Assembly (NCBI RefSeq): GCF_014637175.1
Contig: NZ_BMEV01000008.1
Location: 1 to 64,000, forward strand
Origin: Compostibacillus humi
GTDB lineage: Bacteria > Bacillota > Bacilli > Bacillales > Amphibacillaceae
Direction: 5' to 3'
Length of the DNA: 64,000 nucleotides
Made by a program: the position numbers and the translations under genes. A model generated the notes under the pieces. It was not told where the DNA came from and searched no databases. It was given only the letters and a program-made list of their open reading frames with translations. This document shows, one piece after another, positions 25,321 to 34,345 of this stretch. The stretch's first letter is position 1. Each line of letters opens with the position of its first letter.

Positions 25321-25399
25321 TATTAATGCTGCTGCATGATAGTTCGAGTCCAAAATCAGGTGCGGGCCCCAAAAGCCCGCACCATCCGCGTCCCTCTCC

Positions 25400-26548
25400 C
25401 TACTTCTTCGCCAAAAGGGTTGGGACGCTGTCTTCAATTGTGCTGATTTCCACGCCTTGATAAAAGTGTTTGACAATATCTTGATACGTTTTTCCTTCCT
25501 GGGCCATAAAGTTGGCGCCGTATTGGCTCATTCCCACTCCGTGGCCGTACCCTTCTGTCGTGATGACGAGGTGGTTGTTATTTTGCCGGATGGTGAAATC
25601 GCTCGACTTCAAGTTTAATTTTTCCCGGAATTCCCTGCCGCTGAAAAAATGCCCTTCGATGCCGATTTGTTTTACCCGGCCGCTTTCTGTGCGTGATTCT
25701 TCCATATAAATGGGGGTATCAAGCGGCAGTTCGATTCCGAGCAATTCGGCGGCTTCTTCAATCGGAATCGTTTTCTGGTCCAAAAATTCCGGGGACTCTT
25801 TATCCCAAGGGCTTTCGACGCTCCGTAAATAAGGCACTTCCGTTTCCCAATAGTCTTCTGAGTTTTCGGTGTAGCCGTTGCTTGTTGAGAAAAACGCAGC
25901 GGTAATCGGCTGTTCTTCATATACTAAAATTTCCCCAGACGTTTCGTTCACCGCCCGTTTAATTTTATTCATTTTCTCGGTAAATTCGCTGCCCCATTCC
26001 AAGAGAAGCTCCTCTTCGCTTTTATACACTTGGTGCTCAACCGTGTCTGTTACATCGTATTCTTCTTCCCCGCCGCCGTGGAGCAGGTGATTGACGGTGT
26101 ATGTCCTTGCCGCTAATGCTTGCGCCTTTAACGCCTCCAGTTCAAAATCTGCCGGCATTTCCGAGGCAACGACTCCTGCCACGTATTCTTCCAGCGGAAT
26201 TTCCTCTACCTTCTCTGTCGCCTGGCGCATCACTTCCACGGTAAATGGGGACTCCGGAAATTCGGCCTCCGTTTCTATCGGTCCTTCTACCATTTGCGAT
26301 TTTTCCCCTTTCTCAATAAAAGGCAGAACGACGAGGGTAGGAATTACTAGAATAATGAGAATAACCATTGATAGAAATGCAACAGGAATAATCCATGGCG
26401 GGCGCTGATTCCGGAAATGTCTCGGCGAAATCGGGACAACCTTTTTCGCCTTGTCGAAAACTTGACTCGCCCGTTTTTTCTTGATTTGCTTTAATAATTC
26501 GGATTGCCTCTTTTTCCAGCGTTTATTGTTTGCATCGTATTTTTTCAC
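25400..26548 (-). CDS. spoIID: Stage II sporulation protein D (lytic transglycosylase)
   Basis: A 382-residue membrane-anchored enzyme of the engulfment DMP complex; it cleaves denuded glycan strands at the septum. A basic N-terminal tail is followed by a membrane helix at about 52-77 and the SpoIID domain. The catalytic glutamate is in VVASEMPADFELEALKAQAL, and GHGVGMSQYGA is the conserved C-terminal motif. The start is GTG 26548 behind AGGGGGAGG. A loose sigma-E-like promoter (TCTAAAT, 13 bp, TATACATT) may lie about 50 bp upstream. In B. subtilis spoIID follows murA directly; here the dpp-ykf operon lies between them. Confidence 0.93.
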   Translation of the reverse strand: MKKYDANNKRWKKRQSELLKQIKKKRASQVFDKAKKVVPISPRHFRNQRPPWIIPVAFLSMVILIILVIPTLVVLPFIEKGEKSQMVEGPIETEAEFPESPFTVEVMRQATEKVEEIPLEEYVAGVVASEMPADFELEALKAQALAARTYTVNHLLHGGGEEEYDVTDTVEHQVYKSEEELLLEWGSEFTEKMNKIKRAVNETSGEILVYEEQPITAAFFSTSNGYTENSEDYWETEVPYLRSVESPWDKESPEFLDQKTIPIEEAAELLGIELPLDTPIYMEESRTESGRVKQIGIEGHFFSGREFREKLNLKSSDFTIRQNNNHLVITTEGYGHGVGMSQYGANFMAQEGKTYQDIVKHFYQGVEISTIEDSVPTLLAKK

Positions 26549-26651
26549 AGTCCTCCCCCTTCGTTTGTCAAAATCTAGTAATCCTATTAATTAATGTATA
26601 CAGAAAAAGCTAGATTTAGACCAAAAAAATTTTGAAACCGTCCTCCTTCAT

Positions 26652-26686
26652 AAAAAACCCAAGGACGAGATGTCCTTGGGTTACGA
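26652..26686 (-). terminator. Terminator of the dpp-ykf operon
   Basis: AACCCAAGGAC and GTCCTTGGGTT (26656-26682) form an 11-bp stem followed on the minus strand by TTTTTTATG. The stem includes the ykfD stop codon. Confidence 0.92.
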
Positions 26687-27685
26687 TACCGGTGCGGCTT
26701 CTTTCTTATCCGCTTCCGTCAGCTCCTTGTTATATAAATGGCAGGCGACGTAATGGTTTTGTTTTGCTTCCTGCCAGGCCGGTTTTACTTTCGAACAAAT
26801 TTCCATCGCCATCGGACAGCGGGTACGGAATACACAGCCGCTTGGCGGATTAATCGGACTTGGCAGTTCGCCTTTCAAAATAATCCGTTCCCGTTTTTCC
26901 TCCACGTCCGGGTCTGGAATCGGAATAGCGGAAAGGAGCGCCTTCGTATACGGATGAAGCGGATCCTCATAGAGCGAGTCACTGTCCGTCAGTTCAACGA
27001 GATGGCCTAAATACATGACCCCGATACGGTCGCAAAATTGCCGGACCATGGCCAAGTCATGGGCGATAAATAAAAAGGTTAAATCCTTTTCTTTCTGGAG
27101 CCGTTTCAAAAGGTTTACGACCTGGGCCTGGACGGACACATCGAGGGCGGAAATCGGCTCATCGGCAATAATAAATTCCGGGTCTAATGCCAAGGCCCGG
27201 GCGATTCCAATCCGCTGGCGCTGGCCGCCGCTAAATTCGTGGGGATAACGGTTAACGTGATCCCGGTTTAAGCCGACTTCTTCCAGCAATTCATAGACCC
27301 GCTCCAGCCGCTCTTTGCTGTCTTTGTACAGGCCATGAATTTCCATCGGCTCCGAAATAATCTCTTTTACCGTGGAGCGCGGATTTAACGAAGCATACGG
27401 GTCCTGGAAAATCATTTGCATTCGGCGGACGAAGGCAAATCTCTCCTTCTCCGACAGTTCATGCACATTCATCCCGTCAAAAATAACGTTCCCGCTCGTT
27501 TTTTGGTATAGTCCTAAAATCGTGCGGCCGATGGTGGACTTGCCGCAGCCCGATTCCCCGACCAGTCCGAAAGTTTCCCCTTTATGGACGTCAAAGCTCA
27601 CTTCATTTACGGCTTTCAGCATTTTTCCTCTGCCCATATCAAAATGTTTCGTTAGCTGTTCGACTTGTAAAATTTTTTCTCGCAT
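26681..27685 (-). CDS. ykfD: Peptide ABC transporter ATPase (YkfD/DppF/OppF type)
   Basis: A 334-residue ATP-binding protein of the oligo/dipeptide importer family. GESGCGKST is the Walker A loop, FSGGQRQRIGIARAL the signature, FIIADEPISALDV the Walker B, and FIAHDL the H-loop. The C-terminal peptide-transporter extension has GCVFRTRCPMAMEIC. With DppD it would form the ATPase pair of the permease DppBC, as OppD/OppF do. The gene closes the operon, 15 bp after ykfC, and is translated from ATG behind GGAGAAGG. In B. subtilis ykfD likewise ends the dpp-ykf cluster. Confidence 0.9.
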   Translation of the reverse strand: MREKILQVEQLTKHFDMGRGKMLKAVNEVSFDVHKGETFGLVGESGCGKSTIGRTILGLYQKTSGNVIFDGMNVHELSEKERFAFVRRMQMIFQDPYASLNPRSTVKEIISEPMEIHGLYKDSKERLERVYELLEEVGLNRDHVNRYPHEFSGGQRQRIGIARALALDPEFIIADEPISALDVSVQAQVVNLLKRLQKEKDLTFLFIAHDLAMVRQFCDRIGVMYLGHLVELTDSDSLYEDPLHPYTKALLSAIPIPDPDVEEKRERIILKGELPSPINPPSGCVFRTRCPMAMEICSKVKPAWQEAKQNHYVACHLYNKELTEADKKEAAPVS

Positions 27686-27700
27686 TTTTCGCCTTCTCCT

Positions 27701-28636
27701 TTACCAAAACCGAGTTGCTGCGCATAATTCTTTCTCGTATTTCGTTCCCTGAAGCGGTGTAATTTCTGCTCCCCCGCCGAGCATCGGCGTATGGAGCATT
27801 TTCCCGCTGCCGACATAAATGCCGACATGCTGGATGTTCTCCCGTTTTCGATCTGGAGCGAAAAAGAGCAAATCGCCCCTTTCCAATCGGTCGAGGGGGA
27901 TGTCTCTCCCTGCCTCGGCCTGGTCGCCCGCATCCCGTGGAATTTGATATCCATTCGCCTTATGGGCGGCATAGGTTAATCCGGAACAGTCATAGCCAAA
28001 TGCGCTCATTCCACCCCATAGGTATCCGAGACCGAGGAAGCGTTCCATCACCTTTGCGATTTGCTCCCCGTCACCTGGCGCAATGCCTTCTGCCGTCGGG
28101 AAAATTTCTACCGCTTCCTTCGGCAAAAAGCGGTTCCCGTCTGGAGTGACGACTTCCACTCTTTTTTCCTCCACCTTCTCAACCGGGAGCAGCGTAAGGA
28201 AACTGAGCTTTTTTTCTCTTTTTCCAGAAGCGGTTTCCGTCCATGCGGAATCCGTTATGACTGCTGCTGTCTGCGGTTTCATCCACGCGCTCTTTTCCAC
28301 TTGCTTTAATTGGGCGAGGGGAATCCAGCCGGGATAGCCCCGCCTGTCTTTCCGGGACGCCTGAGTCGGAATATAGACGTAGGCAAAATCCCCTTTTACT
28401 TCGGATAATAAGACGGGCTCCCCGTACAATGTTTGAGTTTGGATACGGTTATCATGGCAAAAGGATAATTTTTCCTCCCGGGTGAGCCCGGCCAGCCACG
28501 CTTCGATATCGATCGGGTTCGTCGTCCCTCCCCGGTCCACATCCCGGACGGACTCCGGTTTCGTCCATACAGTTGCAACAGGTACAGCGGTTACCCACAT
28601 TTTATTTGGAAACAGATCAAAATTTTGCCGAAACAT
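27701..28636 (-). CDS. ykfC: Gamma-D-glutamyl-L-diamino acid endopeptidase (NlpC/P60, YkfC)
   Basis: A 311-residue cytosolic peptidase of murein peptide recycling. YkfC cuts between gamma-D-Glu and the diamino acid of wall peptides with a free N-terminal L-Ala. The N-terminal ~180 residues are SH3b-like; the NlpC/P60 domain carries Cys217 (YDCSGL), His270 (QHVGIY) and a third polar residue, His282. There is no signal peptide, in keeping with action on imported peptides. AGAGGAG lies 7 nt before the ATG. It is followed by ykfD; the gene for the L-Ala-D/L-Glu epimerase YkfB, present in B. subtilis, is missing from this cluster. Confidence 0.9.
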   Translation of the reverse strand: MFRQNFDLFPNKMWVTAVPVATVWTKPESVRDVDRGGTTNPIDIEAWLAGLTREEKLSFCHDNRIQTQTLYGEPVLLSEVKGDFAYVYIPTQASRKDRRGYPGWIPLAQLKQVEKSAWMKPQTAAVITDSAWTETASGKREKKLSFLTLLPVEKVEEKRVEVVTPDGNRFLPKEAVEIFPTAEGIAPGDGEQIAKVMERFLGLGYLWGGMSAFGYDCSGLTYAAHKANGYQIPRDAGDQAEAGRDIPLDRLERGDLLFFAPDRKRENIQHVGIYVGSGKMLHTPMLGGGAEITPLQGTKYEKELCAATRFW

Positions 28637-28666
28637 ATTGGTACTCCTCTCTTCGGTGATGAATGG

Positions 28667-29614
28667 TTAACTTGCCGATAACGGCTGTGCGACTCCCGGC
28701 TCCACCGTTAACGTTTTCTCCTTTGCCGATAAAATTGCTTCTGTCCCTAACGGAATCGCAAAATGGGGAAAACAATGGCCGATTTTAAACCCGGACAGGA
28801 CGGGAATGGAAAGTTTGCCAAAATACTGCTGGAACACTTCTTCCATCGTAAATGACGGCGTGCTTTTCGGTTCGCTTTCAGCAAAATCACCAACGACGAT
28901 GCCGCTCGCTTCCGCAATTTTGCCCGCCTGGGTTAATTGCTGGAGCGTCCGGTCCACCTGGTACGGCTGTTCTCCGATGTCTTCGATGAATAAAATTTTT
29001 CCTTTCGTATCAATTTCAAAGGGCGTGCCAAGGGTGCTCGCGATTAACGATAAATTGCCGCCGACGAGCTGGCCCTTCGCCGATTCCCCGGAAGTTCCAT
29101 AACTGATGACCTTTAGCGGAGAAATATTTTCTGAATAGACGAGCCGGGTCGGCTGAAACAATTGGGAAAAGCCGGACGCGGACAAGCTGTCGAATGCTTC
29201 CTTATTGATATCCGAGACAACCATCGGTCCGTGGAAAGTAACTAACCCGGTGCGCTGACGAATCGCCGTATGTAAAAAGGTAATATCGCTATATCCCCAA
29301 ATAATTTTCGGGTTCTTTTTAATGAGGGAATAGTCAATGGCAGGGGCAATTCGTGCTGTCCCATATCCGCCGCGGGCAAAGATGATTCCTTTTATGTCCG
29401 GATTTGTTATCATGTCGTGAAAATCTTCCAGTCTTTGTTCATCGGTCCCGGCCAAATAGCCGTACTCTTCATAAAGATGTTTTCCGAGCTGCACTTGAAG
29501 GCCTAAATCTTGGAAGAAGCAAATTGCTTTCTCAAAATCGTCGGTTTTAATCGGACTTGCGGGTGCAATGACCCCAATTGTATCCCCTTTTTTTAAGGAA
29601 GGCGGCAGCATCAT
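28667..29614 (-). CDS. ykfA: LD-carboxypeptidase (LdcA/MccF family, YkfA)
   Basis: A 316-residue serine peptidase of family S66 that removes the terminal D-Ala from tetrapeptides of the cell wall. The nucleophile elbow is GYSDIT with Ser109; the Glu and His partners are probably in FIEDIGE and GHCFPH. Two ATG codons at 29614 and 29611 are both possible, behind GGGGAAAGGA; longer in-frame starts overlap the terminator upstream. It acts after import by the Dpp permease and before YkfC. A terminator hairpin separates it from dppE. Confidence 0.88.
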   Translation of the reverse strand: MMLPPSLKKGDTIGVIAPASPIKTDDFEKAICFFQDLGLQVQLGKHLYEEYGYLAGTDEQRLEDFHDMITNPDIKGIIFARGGYGTARIAPAIDYSLIKKNPKIIWGYSDITFLHTAIRQRTGLVTFHGPMVVSDINKEAFDSLSASGFSQLFQPTRLVYSENISPLKVISYGTSGESAKGQLVGGNLSLIASTLGTPFEIDTKGKILFIEDIGEQPYQVDRTLQQLTQAGKIAEASGIVVGDFAESEPKSTPSFTMEEVFQQYFGKLSIPVLSGFKIGHCFPHFAIPLGTEAILSAKEKTLTVEPGVAQPLSAS

Positions 29615-29643
29615 ATTCCTTTCCCCCTGTCGATATGTAATGG

Positions 29644-29681
29644 AAAAAAGGAGCGGCCCAGCATGTTGGGCCAAGCTCCAA
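29644..29681 (-). terminator. Intercistronic terminator between dppE and ykfA
   Basis: GGAGC-GGCCCA (29650-29660) pairs with TGGGCC-AA-GCTCC (29667-29679). On the minus strand TTTTTTCC follows. It probably lets only part of the transcripts run from the transporter genes into the peptidase genes. Confidence 0.85.
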
Positions 29682-29686
29682 AGGTT

Positions 29687-31354
29687 TTACTGTTTATCTG
29701 CATATTTCAAGTCAAAGTATCCGACCGGATGACGGAGGATACCCGTTACCCCTTCCGCTTCCAGCACAACGGTGTTGTAATAGCGGATTGGTGTTGCAAT
29801 CATTTCTTCGGCCAGCAATTTCTCTGCTTCAAAGAGTGCTTCGTAGCGTGCTTCTTCGTCGGTCTCACTGCGGCCTTTTTCAATGAGTGCATCATATTCT
29901 TCGCTGGAGAAACCGGTCCGGTTCATGTACGAATCGGTAATAAAGCTCTCCAAGAAGTTAACCGGATCGTTATAGTCGTTGATGAAGGAGCTGCGGGAGA
30001 ATTGCAACTCTAAGTTTTGCTGAGCTTCGGCAAATACTGCCCACTCTTGGTTTTCCAGCGATACTTCCACGTCTAAGTGCTGGATAAACATATCTTGCAG
30101 CGCTTCTGCAACGGCTTTGTTCAAGTCACTCGTATTATAGGAAAGTGTAATTGGCGGAAGTTCGTCATAGCCTTCCTCTGCCATTCCTTCCTCGAGGAGC
30201 TGTTTTGCTTTTTCCGGATCAAAGGCAACAAGGTCGCCGTTGACATCCCGGAAGTCTTCACCGCTAGGAGTGATGAATCCAGGCGATACATAACCAAATG
30301 CTGGTTCTACTCCATTTTTCACAACATACTCGGCAATTTCCTGACGGTCAATGGCATAGCTGAATGCCTGTCTAATTTTCTTATTGTGGAATGGTTCTTT
30401 CGTGATGTTAAAGCGGTAGAATTCCAAGCCGCCATAAGGTCCGATAAAGACGTTGTCCCCGTCGATCAGCTGATCGCTCATCTCCGGCGGAATGCTGGCA
30501 GTATCAAGTTCACCGCTTTCAAACATTTGATACTGGGTATTCGTATCGTTTACCATGGCGAAATGGACTTTATCCAATTTCACCGCATCGGCATCCCAGT
30601 ACTCTGGGTTTTTCGCAAAGACCATTTCTACGTTATGCTCCCAAGACTCGAGCATAAACGGACCGTTGGCAACGAAAGTATCGGCTTCCGCATGCCATTC
30701 TGGATTTTCTTGGGCAACTTTATGGTTTACCGGGAAGAAGGCTGGGTTCGTTAACACATCAAGGAAGAATCCAGTTGGCTGTTCCAGCTCCACTTCCAGC
30801 GTTTTTTCGTCAACTGCCCGTACGCCGACATCATCGGCAGAGCCTTCTCCTGTGTTGTATGCTTCTCCACCTTTAATGAAGTATCCTAAGAAGGCTGCTG
30901 GAGAAGCAGTGTCCGGATCTAGCATATACTTCCATGCATAGACAAAGTCTTCTGCTACGACCGGATCGCCATTCGACCAGTTGGCATCTTCCCGAAGATG
31001 GAACGTATAAGTCAGGCCATCATCGGAAATATCCCAGCTTTCGGCTACTCCCGGACCAGCTTTATGATCCTGATCGAGACGGGTCAGCCCTTCCATTAAG
31101 TTGTTGAGCGGATCCCAAGATACAGCGTCAAAGCCGATGGACGGATCAAAGGAAGTTGGTTCAATTCCATTGTTCAAATATAAAATTTTTTCTCCAGAGC
31201 TTTCTTCAGCTGTTCCTTCAGATTCCTCTTCCCCTGATTCCGTCTCCGCAGAATCCGGCTCCTCCTGTTCCTCCCCTGCGTTTTCCCCGGTAGTACATGC
31301 AGCGAGGAAAAGCACCAGTGCGATTGCGAGTAAAAACAGCAGGTGTTTTTTCAC
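29687..31354 (-). CDS. dppE: Peptide-binding lipoprotein (DppE, SBP family 5)
   Basis: A 555-residue extracellular solute-binding lipoprotein. MKKHLLFLLAIALVLFLAAC is the signal (Cys20), followed by an acidic linker and the family-5 domain (LTRLDQDHKAGPGVAESWDI, KIRQAFSYAIDRQEI). B. subtilis DppE binds dipeptides and murein tripeptides; the linked peptidases argue for the latter here. The start codon is GTG behind AAGGGGGTAAAGG. As in B. subtilis it is the fifth gene of the operon. A terminator-like hairpin follows, which would raise its level relative to the genes after it. Confidence 0.92.
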   Translation of the reverse strand: MKKHLLFLLAIALVLFLAACTTGENAGEEQEEPDSAETESGEEESEGTAEESSGEKILYLNNGIEPTSFDPSIGFDAVSWDPLNNLMEGLTRLDQDHKAGPGVAESWDISDDGLTYTFHLREDANWSNGDPVVAEDFVYAWKYMLDPDTASPAAFLGYFIKGGEAYNTGEGSADDVGVRAVDEKTLEVELEQPTGFFLDVLTNPAFFPVNHKVAQENPEWHAEADTFVANGPFMLESWEHNVEMVFAKNPEYWDADAVKLDKVHFAMVNDTNTQYQMFESGELDTASIPPEMSDQLIDGDNVFIGPYGGLEFYRFNITKEPFHNKKIRQAFSYAIDRQEIAEYVVKNGVEPAFGYVSPGFITPSGEDFRDVNGDLVAFDPEKAKQLLEEGMAEEGYDELPPITLSYNTSDLNKAVAEALQDMFIQHLDVEVSLENQEWAVFAEAQQNLELQFSRSSFINDYNDPVNFLESFITDSYMNRTGFSSEEYDALIEKGRSETDEEARYEALFEAEKLLAEEMIATPIRYYNTVVLEAEGVTGILRHPVGYFDLKYADKQ

Positions 31355-31377
31355 AACCTTTACCCCCTTAAAATTTA

Positions 31378-32379
31378 TTATTTACTAGCTGCAGCAGCTA
31401 GCAGCTGTTTAGCCCGCTCATCTTGCAGCCAGCAGTTGACCTGGTGGGTCTCTGACAGGCTCGATGTGGCAGGATAAACTTTATTGCACACCTCCATGGC
31501 TAGCGGACATCTTGCTGTAAAAGGACAGCCAATGGGAGGTGAGAATAAATCCGGTGGTGTTCCGTCGATTGGCTCGAGTTCTCCTCGTTCATCCAATCGG
31601 GGAACGGAATGAAGCAATCCCTTCGTGTACGGATGCTGGGGCCGATAGAAAATATCCCGTTTCGTTCCGGTTTCGATAATTTTTCCGGCGTACATGACCG
31701 CAATTCGGTCGGCAATTTTTGCCACGACCCCTAAATCATGGGTAATGAGAATAATGGAAACTCCAGTTTTCTCCTGTATCTCCCCAAACAATTCCAGGAT
31801 TTGTGCCTGAATCGTCACGTCGAGGGCCGTCGTCGGCTCATCGGCAATAAGCAGCTCCGGCTCACAAATCAGGGCAATCGCGATGACGATACGCTGGCGC
31901 ATCCCTCCGCTAAACTGGTGGGGATAATGTTTCAGTCTTTCTTTCGGATTCGGAATCCCGACGAGCTCCATCATTTCGATAGCCCGTTTCTCCGCTTCTT
32001 TGGCGGAAACTTTTTTATGCTGAATCAGCCCTTCCATCAGCTGGGTGCCGATGGTTAAGGTTGGATTTAATGCAGTCATCGGATCCTGGAAAATCATCGA
32101 AATATCGACACCGCGAATGGTGCGCATTTTCTTTTCCGGGAATTTCGTCAAATCTTCTCCTTTAAAAAGGATGGAACCGTTGACAATCTTGCCGGATGGA
32201 GAAGGTATGAGTCCCATAATGGCATTGGAGGTGACGCTTTTTCCGCACCCGGACTCGCCTACGATGGCAAGGGTCTCTCCCCGGTTTAAATGGAAACTTA
32301 CCCCGCGAACCGCCTGGACGGTTCCTCCGTATGTAGAAAAATGAACGTGCAGGTCGTTGACTTCCAGTATTCTGTCCAT
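31378..32379 (-). CDS. dppD: Dipeptide ABC transporter ATPase DppD
   Basis: A 333-residue cytosolic ATPase. GESGCGKSV is the Walker A loop, [15 protein letters not shown] the signature, [13 protein letters not shown] the Walker B and LITHDL the H-loop. The peptide-transporter C-terminus ([20 protein letters not shown]) contains the conserved cysteines. It drives import through DppB and DppC, probably as a heterodimer with YkfD. It lies 8 bp after dppC and 23 bp before dppE. Confidence 0.92.
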   Translation of the reverse strand: MDRILEVNDLHVHFSTYGGTVQAVRGVSFHLNRGETLAIVGESGCGKSVTSNAIMGLIPSPSGKIVNGSILFKGEDLTKFPEKKMRTIRGVDISMIFQDPMTALNPTLTIGTQLMEGLIQHKKVSAKEAEKRAIEMMELVGIPNPKERLKHYPHQFSGGMRQRIVIAIALICEPELLIADEPTTALDVTIQAQILELFGEIQEKTGVSIILITHDLGVVAKIADRIAVMYAGKIIETGTKRDIFYRPQHPYTKGLLHSVPRLDERGELEPIDGTPPDLFSPPIGCPFTARCPLAMEVCNKVYPATSSLSETHQVNCWLQDERAKQLLAAAASK

Positions 32380-32387
32380 GCTTTCAC

Positions 32388-33341
32388 CTACTTTCTAAGT
32401 CTCGGATCCAGTGCGTCTTGCAGCCCATCCCCTAGTACGTTAAAGGCAAACATCGTAAAGGAGATGAAGAAGGCAGGGAAGAACAGGGTCCACCAATTCC
32501 CCGACAAAATCGCACCGAGGGAATCATTCGCCATCACTCCCCAGCTGGCATACGGCGCCTGAACTCCAAGGCCGATAAAGCTGAGGAAGGCTTCCGCAAA
32601 AATCGCTGTCGGAATCGATAGCGTCATTTGCACGATAATCGGTCCCATCGTGTTCGGCAGCAAATGTTTCCGGATAATCCGGCCCGATTTTGCCCCGTAA
32701 GATTTCGATGCTTGCACAAATTCATAGTTTTTGATTTGCAGCACCTGCCCCCGGACAATCCGTGCCATGCCGACCCAGCCGGTAATGGCAAGGGCGAGAA
32801 TAATTGTAAACAAACTCGGTCCGAAGACGACGAGGAGGAGAATCGTTACAAGCAAACTCGGAATGCCGTATAAAATTTCGATGATCCGCATCATGATGTT
32901 GTCTGTTCTGCCGCCTTTGTAGCCGGAAATACCTCCCCAAATAATTCCGATAAATACGTCAATAATGGCAGCGACAAATCCGACAAATAGAGAAATGCGG
33001 GCACCGTACCATGTCCTCGTAAAGACGTCCCGGCCCATGTTATCGGTTCCAAACCAATGTTCCGCAGACGGCGGCTGGTATTGGTTTGGCCGGTCTTGCA
33101 CGTTTACGTCATAAGGCGTCATCATCGGCCCGAAGATGGCCATAAAGGTTAGCAAAACAAGGAAAACAAGTCCCATCATAGCCATCTTATTCATCCGCAG
33201 GCGTCTCCATGCGTCTTTCCAATAGGAAAGGGAAGGCCGGCTGACCGTTTCTGCTTCCGTTTTATCTACCTCGATAAAGGTAAACCATTCGTCCGGCACG
33301 TTGGCGGGAGACAGTTTGGTTACTTCTTCTGCTTGTTTCAT
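32388..33341 (-). CDS. dppC: Dipeptide ABC transporter permease DppC
   Basis: A 317-residue inner-membrane permease with a ~45-residue soluble N-terminus and six helices. The EAA loop, where the ATPase docks, is AEAFLSFIGLGVQAPYASWG with the preceding IVRGQVLQIKNYEFVQASKS. WFGTDNMGRDVFTRTWYGAR is the usual N-terminal signature of the DppC/OppC group. Its ATG overlaps the dppB stop codon by 4 nt (ATGA), which indicates coupled translation. Confidence 0.93.
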   Translation of the reverse strand: MKQAEEVTKLSPANVPDEWFTFIEVDKTEAETVSRPSLSYWKDAWRRLRMNKMAMMGLVFLVLLTFMAIFGPMMTPYDVNVQDRPNQYQPPSAEHWFGTDNMGRDVFTRTWYGARISLFVGFVAAIIDVFIGIIWGGISGYKGGRTDNIMMRIIEILYGIPSLLVTILLLVVFGPSLFTIILALAITGWVGMARIVRGQVLQIKNYEFVQASKSYGAKSGRIIRKHLLPNTMGPIIVQMTLSIPTAIFAEAFLSFIGLGVQAPYASWGVMANDSLGAILSGNWWTLFFPAFFISFTMFAFNVLGDGLQDALDPRLRK

Positions 33342-34276
33342 CCTTCTCCCCCTTCCTTTTTATGCAATTTAATCCGAGGATCTAAAATCCCGTAAGCGAT
33401 ATCAACGAGAAGCAGCATAAAGATAAGAAAGGCGCTGTAAAAGACGGTCGTTCCCATAATAACCGGGTAGTCCCGCTGGTTGACGCTCTCGACGAAATAC
33501 TTTCCCATTCCCGGAATGGCAAAAATTTGTTCAATTACAAACGTTCCGGTTAAAATACCCGCAAGCAGCGTCCCCATAATCGTGACAACCGGCATCAGGG
33601 CGTTCCGCAATGCATGCTTAATCGTAATTTTCCACGGGGACAGTCCTTTTGCCCGGGCCATTTTAATGTAGTCCTGGGTTAGCACTTCCAGCATCGATGA
33701 TCGGGTAAGCCGGGCGATAATCGCCATCGGTCCGGTTGCAAGCGCAATGACCGGCAACACCATATGCATCGGGCTGGACCAGGTGGCCACAGGAAAAATT
33801 TTTAAATTAACCGCCAGCTGCTGAATTAAAAATGTCGCCAAAATAAAGTTTGGAATTGAGATCCCGAGGACGGCAAAGCCCATGGCCAAATAGTCAATAA
33901 TGCCGTTATGCCTCAAGGCGGACAAAATTCCTAAGAGGATGCCGGAAATGACGGCGACAATGATCGTCACCATTCCGAGCTCAAAGGAAATAGGAAAGCC
34001 CCTTCCAAGCAGATCATTTACCGTTTGGCTCGGCTGTTTAATTGACGGCCCTAAGTCGAGGGTGGCGATTGATTTTAAGTACAGCAAATATTGAATATGG
34101 TATGGCTTGTCCAAATTATAATGGGCTTCCAAGTTCGCCTGGATCGCTTCATTGGACGTCTGTTCACTGTTAAACGGCGATCCTGGCACACTGACCATTA
34201 AGACAAAGGTAATGGTCACGATAATCCATAATGTAATTAGCGCGATGAGCAGTCGTTTCAAAATATATCGGAACAT
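33338..34276 (-). CDS. dppB: Dipeptide ABC transporter permease DppB
   Basis: A 312-residue inner-membrane permease with six helices. The opening MFRYILKRLLIALITLWIIV and the EAA-type region YIKMARAKGLSPWKITIKHA, followed by RNALMPV, are typical of DppB/OppB. It pairs with DppC to form the channel. It follows dppA after 69 bp and overlaps dppC by 4 nt. Confidence 0.93.
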   Translation of the reverse strand: MFRYILKRLLIALITLWIIVTITFVLMVSVPGSPFNSEQTSNEAIQANLEAHYNLDKPYHIQYLLYLKSIATLDLGPSIKQPSQTVNDLLGRGFPISFELGMVTIIVAVISGILLGILSALRHNGIIDYLAMGFAVLGISIPNFILATFLIQQLAVNLKIFPVATWSSPMHMVLPVIALATGPMAIIARLTRSSMLEVLTQDYIKMARAKGLSPWKITIKHALRNALMPVVTIMGTLLAGILTGTFVIEQIFAIPGMGKYFVESVNQRDYPVIMGTTVFYSAFLIFMLLLVDIAYGILDPRIKLHKKEGGEG

Positions 34277-34345
34277 CTTTTCTCAACCTTTCGTATGCTC
34301 TTTCGGTGTTCCCTTTTGTACGCAGTATGAAAATTCTGTTATTTT

